Source of the DNA: Chlorobiota bacterium
Lineage (GTDB): Bacteria; Bacteroidota; Bacteroidia; Bacteroidales; F082
NCBI GenBank assembly: GCA_030619415.1
Contig: JAUXBM010000095.1
Span: 1 to 6,996 of the forward strand
Direction of reading: 5' to 3'
Length of the DNA stretch: 6,996 bases
Part shown: positions 1 through 6,817 of the stretch, piece by piece
Layout: each line of letters opens with the position of its first letter
Numbering within the stretch: the first letter of the stretch is position 1
The notes under the pieces: model-generated
What the model saw: only the letters and a program-made list of their open reading frames with translations
Told to the model about the DNA's origin: nothing
The model's database searches: none
Position numbers and translations under genes: made by a program

Positions 1-1
1 G

Positions 2-349
2 AAGCAATACAAAGATGAAAGAGGGCTGGTCTGGGTATTGCAACCGAATGCCAATAATATTTTTCACCAACCTGATATCACGCCTGTGCCTCCTGTGTCG
101 GTCCCGTATCCGAATATAACCCCACCTCCGGAATATGATCAGGATTATCCCAATTTGAAATTCTTAAGTCCTGGCCCAAAAGGCGATTCTTATGAAGCAA
201 TTTTACAACCTGATGGTACTCTTCTGACAACCGGAGCAAAACAAGGAACTTATAATTATGGAAACCCCGAAGGCTTTTGGGGATATACGAAACATACCCT
301 GCTCGACGTAATCCCACATTTGTTTAATTCCAATTATCACGTAAATTGA
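2..349 (+). CDS. C-terminal part of an unassigned proline-rich protein (5' end outside window)
   Basis: The reading frame is open from base 2 to the TGA at 347-349, so the visible 115 residues are the tail of a longer protein. A TTG at 38 could be mistaken for a start, but the frame continues upstream without a stop (KQYKDERGLVWV precedes it), so the true start is probably outside the window. The visible part has a proline- and tyrosine-rich stretch (PVPPVSVPYPNITPPPEYD, about residues 28-46), typical of a flexible linker. It is followed by a compact C-terminal segment with a Gly/Asp turn (LQPDGTLLTTG), then GTYNYGNPEGFWGY and a final LLDVIPHLFNSNY. I do not recognise the family. A linker followed by a short terminal domain would fit a modular secreted or toxin-type protein, but that is only an impression. 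The next gene starts 41 bases downstream on the same strand. Confidence 0.6.
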   Translation, partial: KQYKDERGLVWVLQPNANNIFHQPDITPVPPVSVPYPNITPPPEYDQDYPNLKFLSPGPKGDSYEAILQPDGTLLTTGAKQGTYNYGNPEGFWGYTKHTLLDVIPHLFNSNYHVN

Positions 350-390
350 ATCTTATGTGGACTTGACACTAGAAACGGGGCAACATTTAA

Positions 391-951
391 ATGGAAGAAG
401 TAATAAAAAATATAGATAAATCGTGGACATTGTTCCTCGATCGTGATGGCGTTATCAATGTGAGGCCCGTTAACGATTATGTGAAAACGTGGGATGAGTT
501 TACATTTTTACCGGGTGTGTTATCAGCCTTCAAAGTGTTTTCCGGGATTTTTGATCGCATACTCATTGTAACCAATCAACAGGGAATTGCAAAAAATTTG
601 ATGACACCCAGAGACTTGTATGTTATCCACCAAAACATGATGAAAGAAATTATTGCAAATGGCGGGAGGCTCGATGGCATCTACTATTGCCCTGATATGT
701 ACAATAAACCACATCACTGCAGGAAGCCGGGAATTCGCATGGCAAAATGGGCAAAACGTGATTTTCCTGAAATAGAATATCATAAAAGCATCATGGTTGG
801 CGACACTACGAACGACATGCAGTTTGGACGAAAACTAGGTATGAGAACAATTCTTATTGAAGATGACCCTTCACAAGTTGATGCCAATCTCTACGATACC
901 AATCTGCCGGGCTTGGTTGATTTTTCCCGGATGCTTTCTGCAATCAATTGA
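391..951 (+). CDS. gmhB: HAD-superfamily (HAD-IIIA) phosphatase, GmhB-like D-glycero-D-manno-heptose 1,7-bisphosphate phosphatase
   Basis: This 186-residue cytoplasmic protein has the layout of the GmhB/HisB-N phosphatases. Motif I is FLDRDGVIN at residues 15-23 (nucleophile D17, acid/base D19). Motif II is VTNQQGI at 60-66 (T61). The CRKP lysine is K112, and motif IV is VGDTTND at 136-142 (D138, D142, Mg binding). Length matches GmhB, which removes the 7-phosphate of heptose 1,7-bisphosphate on the way to ADP-heptose for the LPS inner core. The zinc loop is unusual. E. coli-type GmhB has CxH, a loop, then CxC. Here the segment at 100-110 reads CPD, a short loop, then HHC, so only two cysteines remain (C100, C110) with H108/H109 nearby. 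The enzyme may bind zinc differently or not at all, and its substrate could be another sugar phosphate or histidinol phosphate. The ATG at 391 fits the family N-terminus, and there is no clear ribosome binding site. The HAD-IIIA family is secure; the heptose substrate is inferred. Confidence 0.8.
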   Translation: MEEVIKNIDKSWTLFLDRDGVINVRPVNDYVKTWDEFTFLPGVLSAFKVFSGIFDRILIVTNQQGIAKNLMTPRDLYVIHQNMMKEIIANGGRLDGIYYCPDMYNKPHHCRKPGIRMAKWAKRDFPEIEYHKSIMVGDTTNDMQFGRKLGMRTILIEDDPSQVDANLYDTNLPGLVDFSRMLSAIN

Positions 952-993
952 ATTCAATAATTTTGAATGATTCTAAATAAGATTGTGAACAAA

Positions 994-1012
994 AAATGAA
1001 TAATGTTCATTT
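994..1012. repeat. Short inverted repeat in the leader region of the symporter gene
   Basis: AAATGAA (994-1000) and TTCATTT (1006-1012) are perfect inverted copies separated by five bases. A second, interleaved pair, TGAAC (986-990) and GTTCA (1005-1009), uses some of the same bases. The repeat lies about 40 bases upstream of the -7 promoter match at 1052-1059, so it could be an operator for a dimeric regulator. The region is very AT-rich and seven-base arms arise easily by chance. The rest of the 148-base gap (952-1099) holds no ORF or RNA gene that I can see, and no T-rich terminator after the phosphatase gene. Confidence 0.25.
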
Positions 1013-1051
1013 ATAATTACTTGCGCACATCAGTTCATCTTCCTTACTTTT

Positions 1052-1059
1052 TACTTTTG
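1052..1059 (+). promoter_or_regulatory. Candidate Bacteroidota -7 promoter box for the symporter-glnN unit
   Basis: TACTTTTG matches the Bacteroidota primary sigma-factor -7 consensus TAnnTTTG exactly. It ends 40 bases before the ATG at 1100, implying a 5' leader of roughly 35 bases. I see no good TTTG-type -33 element at the usual 19-21 base spacing. The call rests on the -7 motif, its position in a gene-free gap, and the same octamer in front of the gene at 4873. Confidence 0.5.
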
Positions 1060-1099
1060 CCCTTTACAAATTAAACAGTAAACCGACTAACCCTATTCC

Positions 1100-2578
1100 A
1101 TGAACCCGGCGCTGATCCTGATAAGCTTTTTAATTTATACGGCAATCATTTTTGCAATAGCATGGGTGACCTCCAGGAAAGCTGACAGCCAGAGTTTTTT
1201 TATCGGGAACAGACAATCACCATGGCCGGTTGTTGCCTATGGCATGATTGGGGCTTCACTGTCGGGGGTTACATTTATTTCGATTCCCGGATGGGTAGGG
1301 GAGACCGGCTTTACCTATTTTATGTTGGTGCTTGGATATGTTGCCGGCTATGCTGTGATTACAACGATTTTATTGCCAATGTATTATAAACTCAACCTGA
1401 CTTCCATCTATACTTATCTCGATAAACGTTTTGGCGTCAGATCCTATAAAACGGGGGCCACCTTTTTCCTGATCTCAAGAATTATCGGTGCTTCGTTCCG
1501 CATGTTTCTTGTTATTAGTGTACTCCAGGTTTTTGTATTTAAACCATTTGGAATTCCATTTTGGGTAACGGTGGTACTGTTTATGCTTCTCATCCAACTT
1601 TATACGATGAAAGGCGGGATCAAAACAATTGTTTGGACTGATACCATGCAAACCACTTTTATGTTGCTTGCTGTATTCATCACTGTAGGCATTATTTTAA
1701 GCAAGATGGAGTTTAGCGTTGGTGAAATGATTTCTACCGTTTGGGAGTCGGATTTGTCAAGAATAGTGGATACGGAGGTGAACAGTCAAAGTTTTTATCT
1801 CAAAATGTTTTTGAGTGGCATGTTCATCACCATTGTGATGACAGGTCTTGATCAGGATATGATGCAAAAGAATCTTAGCTGCCGAAACTTAAAGGATGCC
1901 CAAAAAAACATGACAACATTAAGCATTGTGCTGGTCCCTGTTAACCTGGTTTTCCTGTTTTTGGGAGCGGTGCTTTTTATTTATGCGTCCAGGTTTAATG
2001 TTGCTTTGCCTGAATCGTCCGACCTCGTATTTCCAACAATAGTATTTGAACAACTGGGAATTTTTGCCGGGATCGTTTTTATAATAGGCCTTATTTCGGC
2101 GGCATATTCCAGTGCCGACAGTGCGTTAACCTCACTGACTACTTCATTCAGTATCGATATTTTAGAGATGGATAAAAAGTATAAGGATGATGAAAACTTG
2201 TTGAAAAAAAAGCGTCAGCGCGTCCATATTATGATGGCGGTACTTATTATTTTTGTGATTGTATCATTCGAGGTGATTAACGATCAGGCGATTATTAGCC
2301 AGTTATTTACTTTTGCAGGATATACATACGGCCCATTGCTTGGGTTATATGCTTTTGGCTTGTTTACAAACTATGGTGTTCGCGACAAAATCGTCCCATA
2401 TGTGGCAATTGGCGCGCCGATTCTATCCTATGTAATTAAGCAATTACTGGAAAGTCAAATCCACGGATATAAGGTTGGATTTGAATTGTTACTGATAAAT
2501 GGTTTTGTGACCATTATCGGTTTGTTTTTAATTATGAAACCAATAAATAACAAATATTCAAACAATGGCGAATTTTAG
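1100..2578 (+). CDS. Sodium:solute symporter, SSS/SLC5 family (substrate unknown)
   Basis: This 492-residue inner-membrane protein has about 13 hydrophobic segments, as expected for the Na+-coupled SSS family. The family marks are visible: YGMIGASLSGVTFISIPGW (47-65) in the first part of the transport core, SRIIGASFRMFL (126-137), the loop motif KGGIKTIVWTDTMQ (171-184), and ISAAYSSADSALTSLTTS (332-349), the region that carries the serine-rich second sodium site in vSGLT/LeuT-fold transporters. A charged loop at 357-374 (DMDKK-like and KKKRQR) is probably cytoplasmic. SSS members carry sugars, amino acids, nucleobases, vitamins, sialic acid or carboxylates, and nothing here settles which. The last 14 bases overlap the start of the glutamine synthetase gene in another frame, so the two are almost certainly co-transcribed and may be translationally coupled. 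This hints at a nitrogen-containing solute, which is inference. The ATG at 1100 has no Shine-Dalgarno sequence, as is usual in this phylum. Confidence 0.92.
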   Translation: MNPALILISFLIYTAIIFAIAWVTSRKADSQSFFIGNRQSPWPVVAYGMIGASLSGVTFISIPGWVGETGFTYFMLVLGYVAGYAVITTILLPMYYKLNLTSIYTYLDKRFGVRSYKTGATFFLISRIIGASFRMFLVISVLQVFVFKPFGIPFWVTVVLFMLLIQLYTMKGGIKTIVWTDTMQTTFMLLAVFITVGIILSKMEFSVGEMISTVWESDLSRIVDTEVNSQSFYLKMFLSGMFITIVMTGLDQDMMQKNLSCRNLKDAQKNMTTLSIVLVPVNLVFLFLGAVLFIYASRFNVALPESSDLVFPTIVFEQLGIFAGIVFIIGLISAAYSSADSALTSLTTSFSIDILEMDKKYKDDENLLKKKRQRVHIMMAVLIIFVIVSFEVINDQAIISQLFTFAGYTYGPLLGLYAFGLFTNYGVRDKIVPYVAIGAPILSYVIKQLLESQIHGYKVGFELLLINGFVTIIGLFLIMKPINNKYSNNGEF

Positions 2579-4754
2579 ATTTACTGCACTCGAAAAAACC
2601 TTAAGCCGACCAATTCCTAAGGTTAAATATCCTTCTAACAGGGTTTCCGATTATTATGGTTCTATGACTTTCAATCATAAAGTGATGAGGGAATATTTAA
2701 CTGAAGAAGCTTTTAATGTCGTAGAAAAGGCAATTGATAAAGGTGAAAGAATTGAAAGAAAGATTACCGATCAGATTGCTTCGGCCATGAAAGCCTGGGC
2801 CATTGGAAAGGGTGTAACCCATTATACACACTGGTTTCATCCGTTAACAGGCGCTACCGCTGAAAAGCATGATGCCTTTATGAATCCATCAGGAGAGGGT
2901 AGGGTTATTGAAGAATTTCAGGGAGACGCTTTGATTCAGCAGGAACCTGATGCTTCAAGCTTTCCCAGCGGAGGGATCCGCAATACTTTTGAGGCCCGTG
3001 GGTATACTGCGTGGGATCCAACCTCACCATCTTTTATTATAGAGCATACGCTCTGTATCCCCACTATTTTTATTTCATACACAGGGGAATCACTCGATTA
3101 CAAAACGCCATTGTTGCGATCAATGAGTGCACTTGATTCAATCGCAGTTGATGTTTATAAATATTTCGACCGCAATGTTACCAAGGTTTATCCAACGCTT
3201 GGATGGGAGCAGGAATATTTCCTTGTGGATTCGGCGCTGTATACAGCCCGTCCTGATCTTGTATTGACAGGTAAAACAGTATTTGGTCACGCATCTGCAA
3301 AAGATCAGCAGTTATCCGATCATTATTTTGGAACGATTCATGATCGTGCCCGTGCCTTTATGCAGGACCTCGAAATTGAATCACACAAATTGGGAATACC
3401 GCTTAAAACACGACATAACGAAGTTGCTCCCAGCCAGTTTGAGTGTGCGCCTGTTTTCGAGGAAGTGAATATTGCGGTGGATCACAATCAATTGCTGATG
3501 CACCTGATGGACAAAGTCGCCAGAAAACACGATTTAAGGGTGCTGCTACACGAAAAACCTTATGCAGGGATAAACGGATCAGGAAAACACAACAACTGGT
3601 CGTTGTCAACAAATACCGGAGTTAACCTTCTTTCGCCAGGTAAAACACACAAAGATAATTTCAGGTTTATCACATTCCTGGCCAATATCGTCAAGGCAGT
3701 TCATGACAATGAAGAGTTGATACGTGCAAGTATCGCTTCCGAAGGGAACGATTTGAGGTTGGGTGCAAACGAGGCACCTCCTGCAATAATATCTGTTTTT
3801 GTTGGTGAACAGATTACGAATACACTCAACGAGATCGTAAAAATGCCTTCAAGGCATAAGATGAAGGACAATTCAAAATTTGATTCGAGGATACAAATCC
3901 CGAAAATTCCGGAGATATTGTTGGACAATACTGACAGGAACCGGACATCCCCATTTGCTTTTACGGGTAATAAATTTGAATTCAGAGCAGTAGGGTCCAC
4001 GGCAAACACAGCCAAACCAATGTTTGTTTTAAACACAATCATGGCCGACCAGCTTACAAACTTCAAAGCTGACGTGGATAAGTTAATTGGCCAGGGCTTG
4101 AAAAAGGAAGATGCTATTTTCGATATTATCAAAGGATATATCATAAGTTCTACCCCAATACGCTTCGAAGGAAATAATTATAGCCAGGAATGGGTTGAGG
4201 AGGCTGCAAGAAGAGGTTTGAGTAATCATCAGTCGGCCGCCGAAGCACTTAGGGGCTTTATTTCTGAGAAGACGGTGGCTTTATTTGAGCGTCATCATGT
4301 TATGAATAAGAAAGAGCTTGAGGCCCGTTACGAGATCAAAATAGAGAAATACATTAAAAAACTGCAAATTGAGTCACGCGTAATGGGGGATCTGGCGATC
4401 AATCATATATTGCCAACTGCCATTCAATACCAAAACAGGCTGATAGAAAATGCAAGGGGTTTGAAGGAGGTACTCGACTCAAAATCTTTCGTTAAATTAT
4501 CGAAGAACCAGTTAAACTCCATCAAGGAAATTTCTAATCATATATTTAATATTAAGCAAGATGTAGAGAGTATGGTTGAAGCGCGGAAAGTGGCGAATAA
4601 GATTGAAGATTTTTATGAAAAAGCAATAGCCTACCGTGATATATCCAGAAACTTTTTTCCAAGCATCCGTACCCATGTCGATAAGCTTGAGTTGTTGGTT
4701 GATGATGAAATCTGGCCATTGCCAAAATACCGTGAACTGCTCTTTATTAAATAG
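2565..4754 (+). CDS. glnN: Glutamine synthetase type III (GSIII)
   Basis: The enzyme joins ammonia to glutamate using ATP in the cytoplasm, the main route of ammonia assimilation. The 729-residue length is that of the GSIII family known from Bacteroides, much longer than GSI (about 470). Conserved blocks appear in order: GWEQEYFL (213-220, metal/glutamate ligands E215 and E217), KTRHNEVAPSQFECAP (281-296, E286), INGSGKHNNWSL (336-347, H342), GNDLRLGANEAPPAI (394-408, R398), and TSPFAFTGNKFEFRAVGS (461-478, E472 and R474). The N-terminal 100 or so residues (FRFTALE, then the HYTHWFHPLTG block at 86-96) and a long, charged helical C-terminal region (about 580-700) are the GSIII additions. No key residue is missing. 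The ATG at 2565 gives the expected N-terminus and lies inside the end of the symporter gene. A strong terminator follows 18 bases after the stop. Regulation by nitrogen supply is common for GSIII, but no specific operator is visible. Confidence 0.97.
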   Translation: MANFRFTALEKTLSRPIPKVKYPSNRVSDYYGSMTFNHKVMREYLTEEAFNVVEKAIDKGERIERKITDQIASAMKAWAIGKGVTHYTHWFHPLTGATAEKHDAFMNPSGEGRVIEEFQGDALIQQEPDASSFPSGGIRNTFEARGYTAWDPTSPSFIIEHTLCIPTIFISYTGESLDYKTPLLRSMSALDSIAVDVYKYFDRNVTKVYPTLGWEQEYFLVDSALYTARPDLVLTGKTVFGHASAKDQQLSDHYFGTIHDRARAFMQDLEIESHKLGIPLKTRHNEVAPSQFECAPVFEEVNIAVDHNQLLMHLMDKVARKHDLRVLLHEKPYAGINGSGKHNNWSLSTNTGVNLLSPGKTHKDNFRFITFLANIVKAVHDNEELIRASIASEGNDLRLGANEAPPAIISVFVGEQITNTLNEIVKMPSRHKMKDNSKFDSRIQIPKIPEILLDNTDRNRTSPFAFTGNKFEFRAVGSTANTAKPMFVLNTIMADQLTNFKADVDKLIGQGLKKEDAIFDIIKGYIISSTPIRFEGNNYSQEWVEEAARRGLSNHQSAAEALRGFISEKTVALFERHHVMNKKELEARYEIKIEKYIKKLQIESRVMGDLAINHILPTAIQYQNRLIENARGLKEVLDSKSFVKLSKNQLNSIKEISNHIFNIKQDVESMVEARKVANKIEDFYEKAIAYRDISRNFFPSIRTHVDKLELLVDDEIWPLPKYRELLFIK

Positions 4755-4772
4755 TCAATAACAAATCACCAG

Positions 4773-4805
4773 AAAGCCTCAATACGAACGATTGAGGCTT
4801 TTTTT
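4773..4805 (+). terminator. Intrinsic terminator after glnN
   Basis: Arms AAAGCCTCAAT (4773-4783) and ATTGAGGCTTT (4791-4801) form a perfect 11-bp stem around the loop ACGAACG. The T-run spans 4799-4805, partly within the right arm. It begins 18 bases after the glnN stop codon and so closes the symporter-glnN unit. This is the only convincing terminator in the window. Confidence 0.93.
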
Positions 4806-4841
4806 AAACCGACTGTTTTAAGGAACGATCTGGATTATTTG

Positions 4842-4849
4842 TACTTTTG
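4842..4849 (+). promoter_or_regulatory. Candidate Bacteroidota -7 promoter box for the DUF4831-like gene
   Basis: TACTTTTG is a perfect match to TAnnTTTG and is the same octamer as at 1052-1059. It lies after the glnN terminator and ends 23 bases before the ATG at 4873. A T-rich stretch, GTTTTA (4815-4820), lies about 21 bases upstream and could serve as a poor -33 element. Position between a terminator and an isolated gene makes this the best supported promoter of the three. Confidence 0.6.
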
Positions 4850-4872
4850 AGATATTCAAAAGCGCATTATAC

Positions 4873-5991
4873 ATGAAAAAGATGCAAAAATATTTAGTGA
4901 TAAGTTTAGGATTGTTGATATTGTCTTCGTCCTCAGTTTACAGTCAGTTTACAATTACCAGGGTAACTGATCAAAATGTGAATACAGCGCAGGATGGGTT
5001 CTATTATGCCTTACCAAGAATTGTGCTTGAAATCAATGTGGTTTATGAGAACCTTAAACAGATAAAGGGTCCATTGGCTGATTATGCTGAGAATTACCTG
5101 GGAACAGATGATTATATTCGGGCGAACAGCATGAAGAACCGCATACTGAAAATAGAAGTCCGAAAAAGGATTGAGGCCGATCCTGATCAGTTGTATTATG
5201 TCCAGTTACCGGCGGAAAAATCCAAAGACGAAAAAGACATGGTTTTCCAGCTTTCTTCAATTGGAACCATACTTGCATTTGATGATGCAGAGATAAAAAC
5301 AGACAAGGTAACACCGCATCAGGTGGATCAGTATTTTTTTATTGTTGAAGGAGAGGAAGGTTTCAGGTATCAGGCCGATTATCATCGAAAAAAGAAAATA
5401 GATACAATTGTCCGGAGGATTACCATCGATACAGTAAGCATTGACCGGTTTATATTTAATACATCGTGGGTTGATAAGAGCACTGAAAATAAAGCGGAGG
5501 AAGCAGCTCAACAAATTTCCAAAATCCGGGAAGGTCGTTTTAACTTGTTAACTGGCTACCAGGAAGTGAATTATGGCGTGAGTATGGCTTATATGGACAG
5601 GCAGCTTAAAAGCCTGGAAAACCAATATCTCGCGCTTTTTTTAGGCAAGGAAATAAAAACCATTGAAGCGAAGACGATTTATTACGTACCGTTAAAAAGT
5701 GAAGCCAGTCATGTGCTTTTTGAATTGCCGGATGGAAGTAGTGTTACAATCAGGCTGCAAAGTGAGGGTGCGACTGCAAACCTGCCAGATATTCCACTCG
5801 CTAAAGCGGACAATGTTTATTACCGTCATCCCGACCATGCACTGGTAGAAATAAGTAACAATGGAGAGGTTTATTACCACGAAATTTTGGTGATAAACCA
5901 GTTTGGGGTAACCGTAGCTGCACCATTAAACAGAACCAGGTCTCAATTTGATCCTGAGACAGGAAGCCTGATTAAATTGATCAGAAAATAG
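4873..5991 (+). CDS. Secreted DUF4831-family protein of unknown function
   Basis: This is a 372-residue exported protein. Residues 1-24 form a signal peptide: basic start MKKMQK, hydrophobic core YLVISLGLLIL, then SSSSVYS with likely signal peptidase I cleavage before Q25. There is no lipobox cysteine, so it is probably periplasmic rather than a lipoprotein. The mature part fits my memory of DUF4831: a GFYYALPR block (42-49), LKQIKGPLADYAENYLG (61-77), EADPDQLYYV (101-110), then an acidic-helical stretch AAQQISKIREGRFNLLTGYQ (211-230) and LENQYLALFLGK (248-259), ending in a beta-rich C-terminus. No catalytic motif is apparent and the family has no known role to my knowledge. The gene has its own promoter candidate and no co-directional neighbour downstream. 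Its last 11 bases overlap the end of kdsA on the other strand. An in-frame ATG at 4882 is possible, but the first ATG gives a better signal peptide. Confidence 0.85.
   Translation: MKKMQKYLVISLGLLILSSSSVYSQFTITRVTDQNVNTAQDGFYYALPRIVLEINVVYENLKQIKGPLADYAENYLGTDDYIRANSMKNRILKIEVRKRIEADPDQLYYVQLPAEKSKDEKDMVFQLSSIGTILAFDDAEIKTDKVTPHQVDQYFFIVEGEEGFRYQADYHRKKKIDTIVRRITIDTVSIDRFIFNTSWVDKSTENKAEEAAQQISKIREGRFNLLTGYQEVNYGVSMAYMDRQLKSLENQYLALFLGKEIKTIEAKTIYYVPLKSEASHVLFELPDGSSVTIRLQSEGATANLPDIPLAKADNVYYRHPDHALVEISNNGEVYYHEILVINQFGVTVAAPLNRTRSQFDPETGSLIKLIRK
5968..5984. other. Weak hairpin across the convergent gene ends
   Basis: CTGAT (5968-5972) and ATCAG (5980-5984) can pair around a seven-base AT-rich loop, with an outer GGAAG (5962-5966) / CTTCC (5993-5997) pair possible. 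The structure covers the stop codons of both convergent genes. No T-run follows on either strand, so it is at best a weak or Rho-assisted stop, and may be chance. Confidence 0.2.
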
Positions 5992-6793
5992 CCTTCCGTA
6001 TTTTCACGAGTTTCTTTAACAATCCTGAAAGGTTTTCAAGTTTGAGCATATTGGCGCCATCCGATTTTGCCACTGCAGGATCAGGATGCGTTTCCAGGAA
6101 TATACCATCAACACCAACAGCAATACCCGCTTTGGCTATTGTTTCGATCAGATCGGGTCTTCCTCCTGTTACACCAGAAGATTGATTGGGCTGCTGCAAT
6201 GAATGTGTAACATCCAGCATGACTGGAACACCCGAACGCTGCATTTCGATGATATTGCGGTAATCAACAATGAGGTCGCCATAACCGAACATATTGCCTC
6301 GTTCGGTTAGAAAAACATTCTCGTTTCCAGTTGACTTTACCTTATCAACTGCAAAACGCATAGCATTGCCTGACAGGAATTGACCTTTCTTAATATTCAC
6401 AACCTTACCGGTGTTTCCGGCAGCTACCAATAACTCAGTCTGCCGACACATAAAAGCAGGAATTTGCAATACCTGTACGTATTCTGCAGCTATCGCTGCT
6501 TCTCCAGCCGAATGTATATCTGTGACAACAGGAATATCGAAAGTCTCAGATATTTTTCTCAATATCCTCATGGCTTTTTCATCGCCAATACCGGTAAAAG
6601 ATTCGAGTTTCGACCGATTGGCCTTATTGTAGGAAGCTTTGAAGATAAACGGAATTTCAAGTTTTTCCGTTAGCTTGATTATCTCTTCTGCAATATGAAA
6701 CGGCGTTTCTTCATCCTCAATGATACAGGGCCCGGCCATGAGGTAAAAATTACGCGAATCGTAAGTTTTGATTTTTGGTATATCTATATGCAT
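5981..6793 (-). CDS. kdsA: 3-deoxy-8-phosphooctulonate (Kdo-8-P) synthase
   Basis: This cytoplasmic TIM-barrel enzyme condenses phosphoenolpyruvate with arabinose 5-phosphate to give Kdo-8-phosphate, the first committed step to the Kdo of the LPS inner core. The length of 270 residues is normal. Motifs in order: MAGPCIIE (19-26), FKASYNKANRS (51-61), VVTDIHSA (89-96), LQIPAFMCRQTELL (109-122), IKKGQFLSG (134-142), LTERG (162-166), MLDVTHSLQQPNQSSG (192-207), and LETHPDPAVAKSDGANM (233-249). C23 with H197, E234 and D245 matches the four metal ligands of the metal-dependent class (as in Aquifex), unlike the E. coli class that has Asn in place of Cys. Residue 107 is Gln where I expect Asp (VDVLQIPAF is the usual form). 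The start ATG is the complement of 6791-6793. The gene may be read from its own promoter or with the transporter gene 63 bases upstream. Confidence 0.97.
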   Translation of the reverse strand: MHIDIPKIKTYDSRNFYLMAGPCIIEDEETPFHIAEEIIKLTEKLEIPFIFKASYNKANRSKLESFTGIGDEKAMRILRKISETFDIPVVTDIHSAGEAAIAAEYVQVLQIPAFMCRQTELLVAAGNTGKVVNIKKGQFLSGNAMRFAVDKVKSTGNENVFLTERGNMFGYGDLIVDYRNIIEMQRSGVPVMLDVTHSLQQPNQSSGVTGGRPDLIETIAKAGIAVGVDGIFLETHPDPAVAKSDGANMLKLENLSGLLKKLVKIRKAIF

Positions 6794-6809
6794 GGGCTAA
6801 AAATATTGT

Positions 6810-6817
6810 CAAAATTA
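6810..6817 (-). promoter_or_regulatory. Candidate -7 promoter box for kdsA
   Basis: Read on the minus strand, this is TAATTTTG, a full match to TAnnTTTG. It ends 16 bases before the kdsA ATG, so a transcript from it would have a leader of only about 10 bases. No clear -33 element is seen at 19-21 bases. It lies in the 63-base gap between the partial transporter gene and kdsA, so it could let kdsA be transcribed independently. Such a match is easy to find by chance in AT-rich DNA. Confidence 0.35.

Noticed and set aside
38..349. A complete 103-residue protein starting at TTG 38
   Set aside because: The frame stays open upstream to the window edge with protein-like sequence, so this is more likely an internal codon of a longer truncated gene.
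947..958. Perfect 12-bp palindrome ATTGAATTCAAT at the end of the phosphatase gene
   Set aside because: It overlaps the stop codon, is AT-rich and has no loop or T-run, so it is not a terminator. With nothing else to support an operator, it is probably chance.
3701..4144. 147-residue minus-strand ORF
   Set aside because: It lies wholly inside glnN, opposite well-conserved catalytic blocks, and its translation shows no recognisable domain. It is a shadow of glnN.
1079..4814. The 10-mer TAAACCGACT occurs at 1079-1088 and at 4805-4814, near two promoter candidates
   Set aside because: It is downstream of one -7 box and upstream of the other, so the positions do not fit a common operator. Many repeated 10-mers are expected by chance in 7 kb.
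391..6793. A single LPS-core operon linking the GmhB-like phosphatase and kdsA
   Set aside because: The two genes are on opposite strands and separated by three unrelated genes and a strong terminator. A shared pathway is possible, a shared operon is not.
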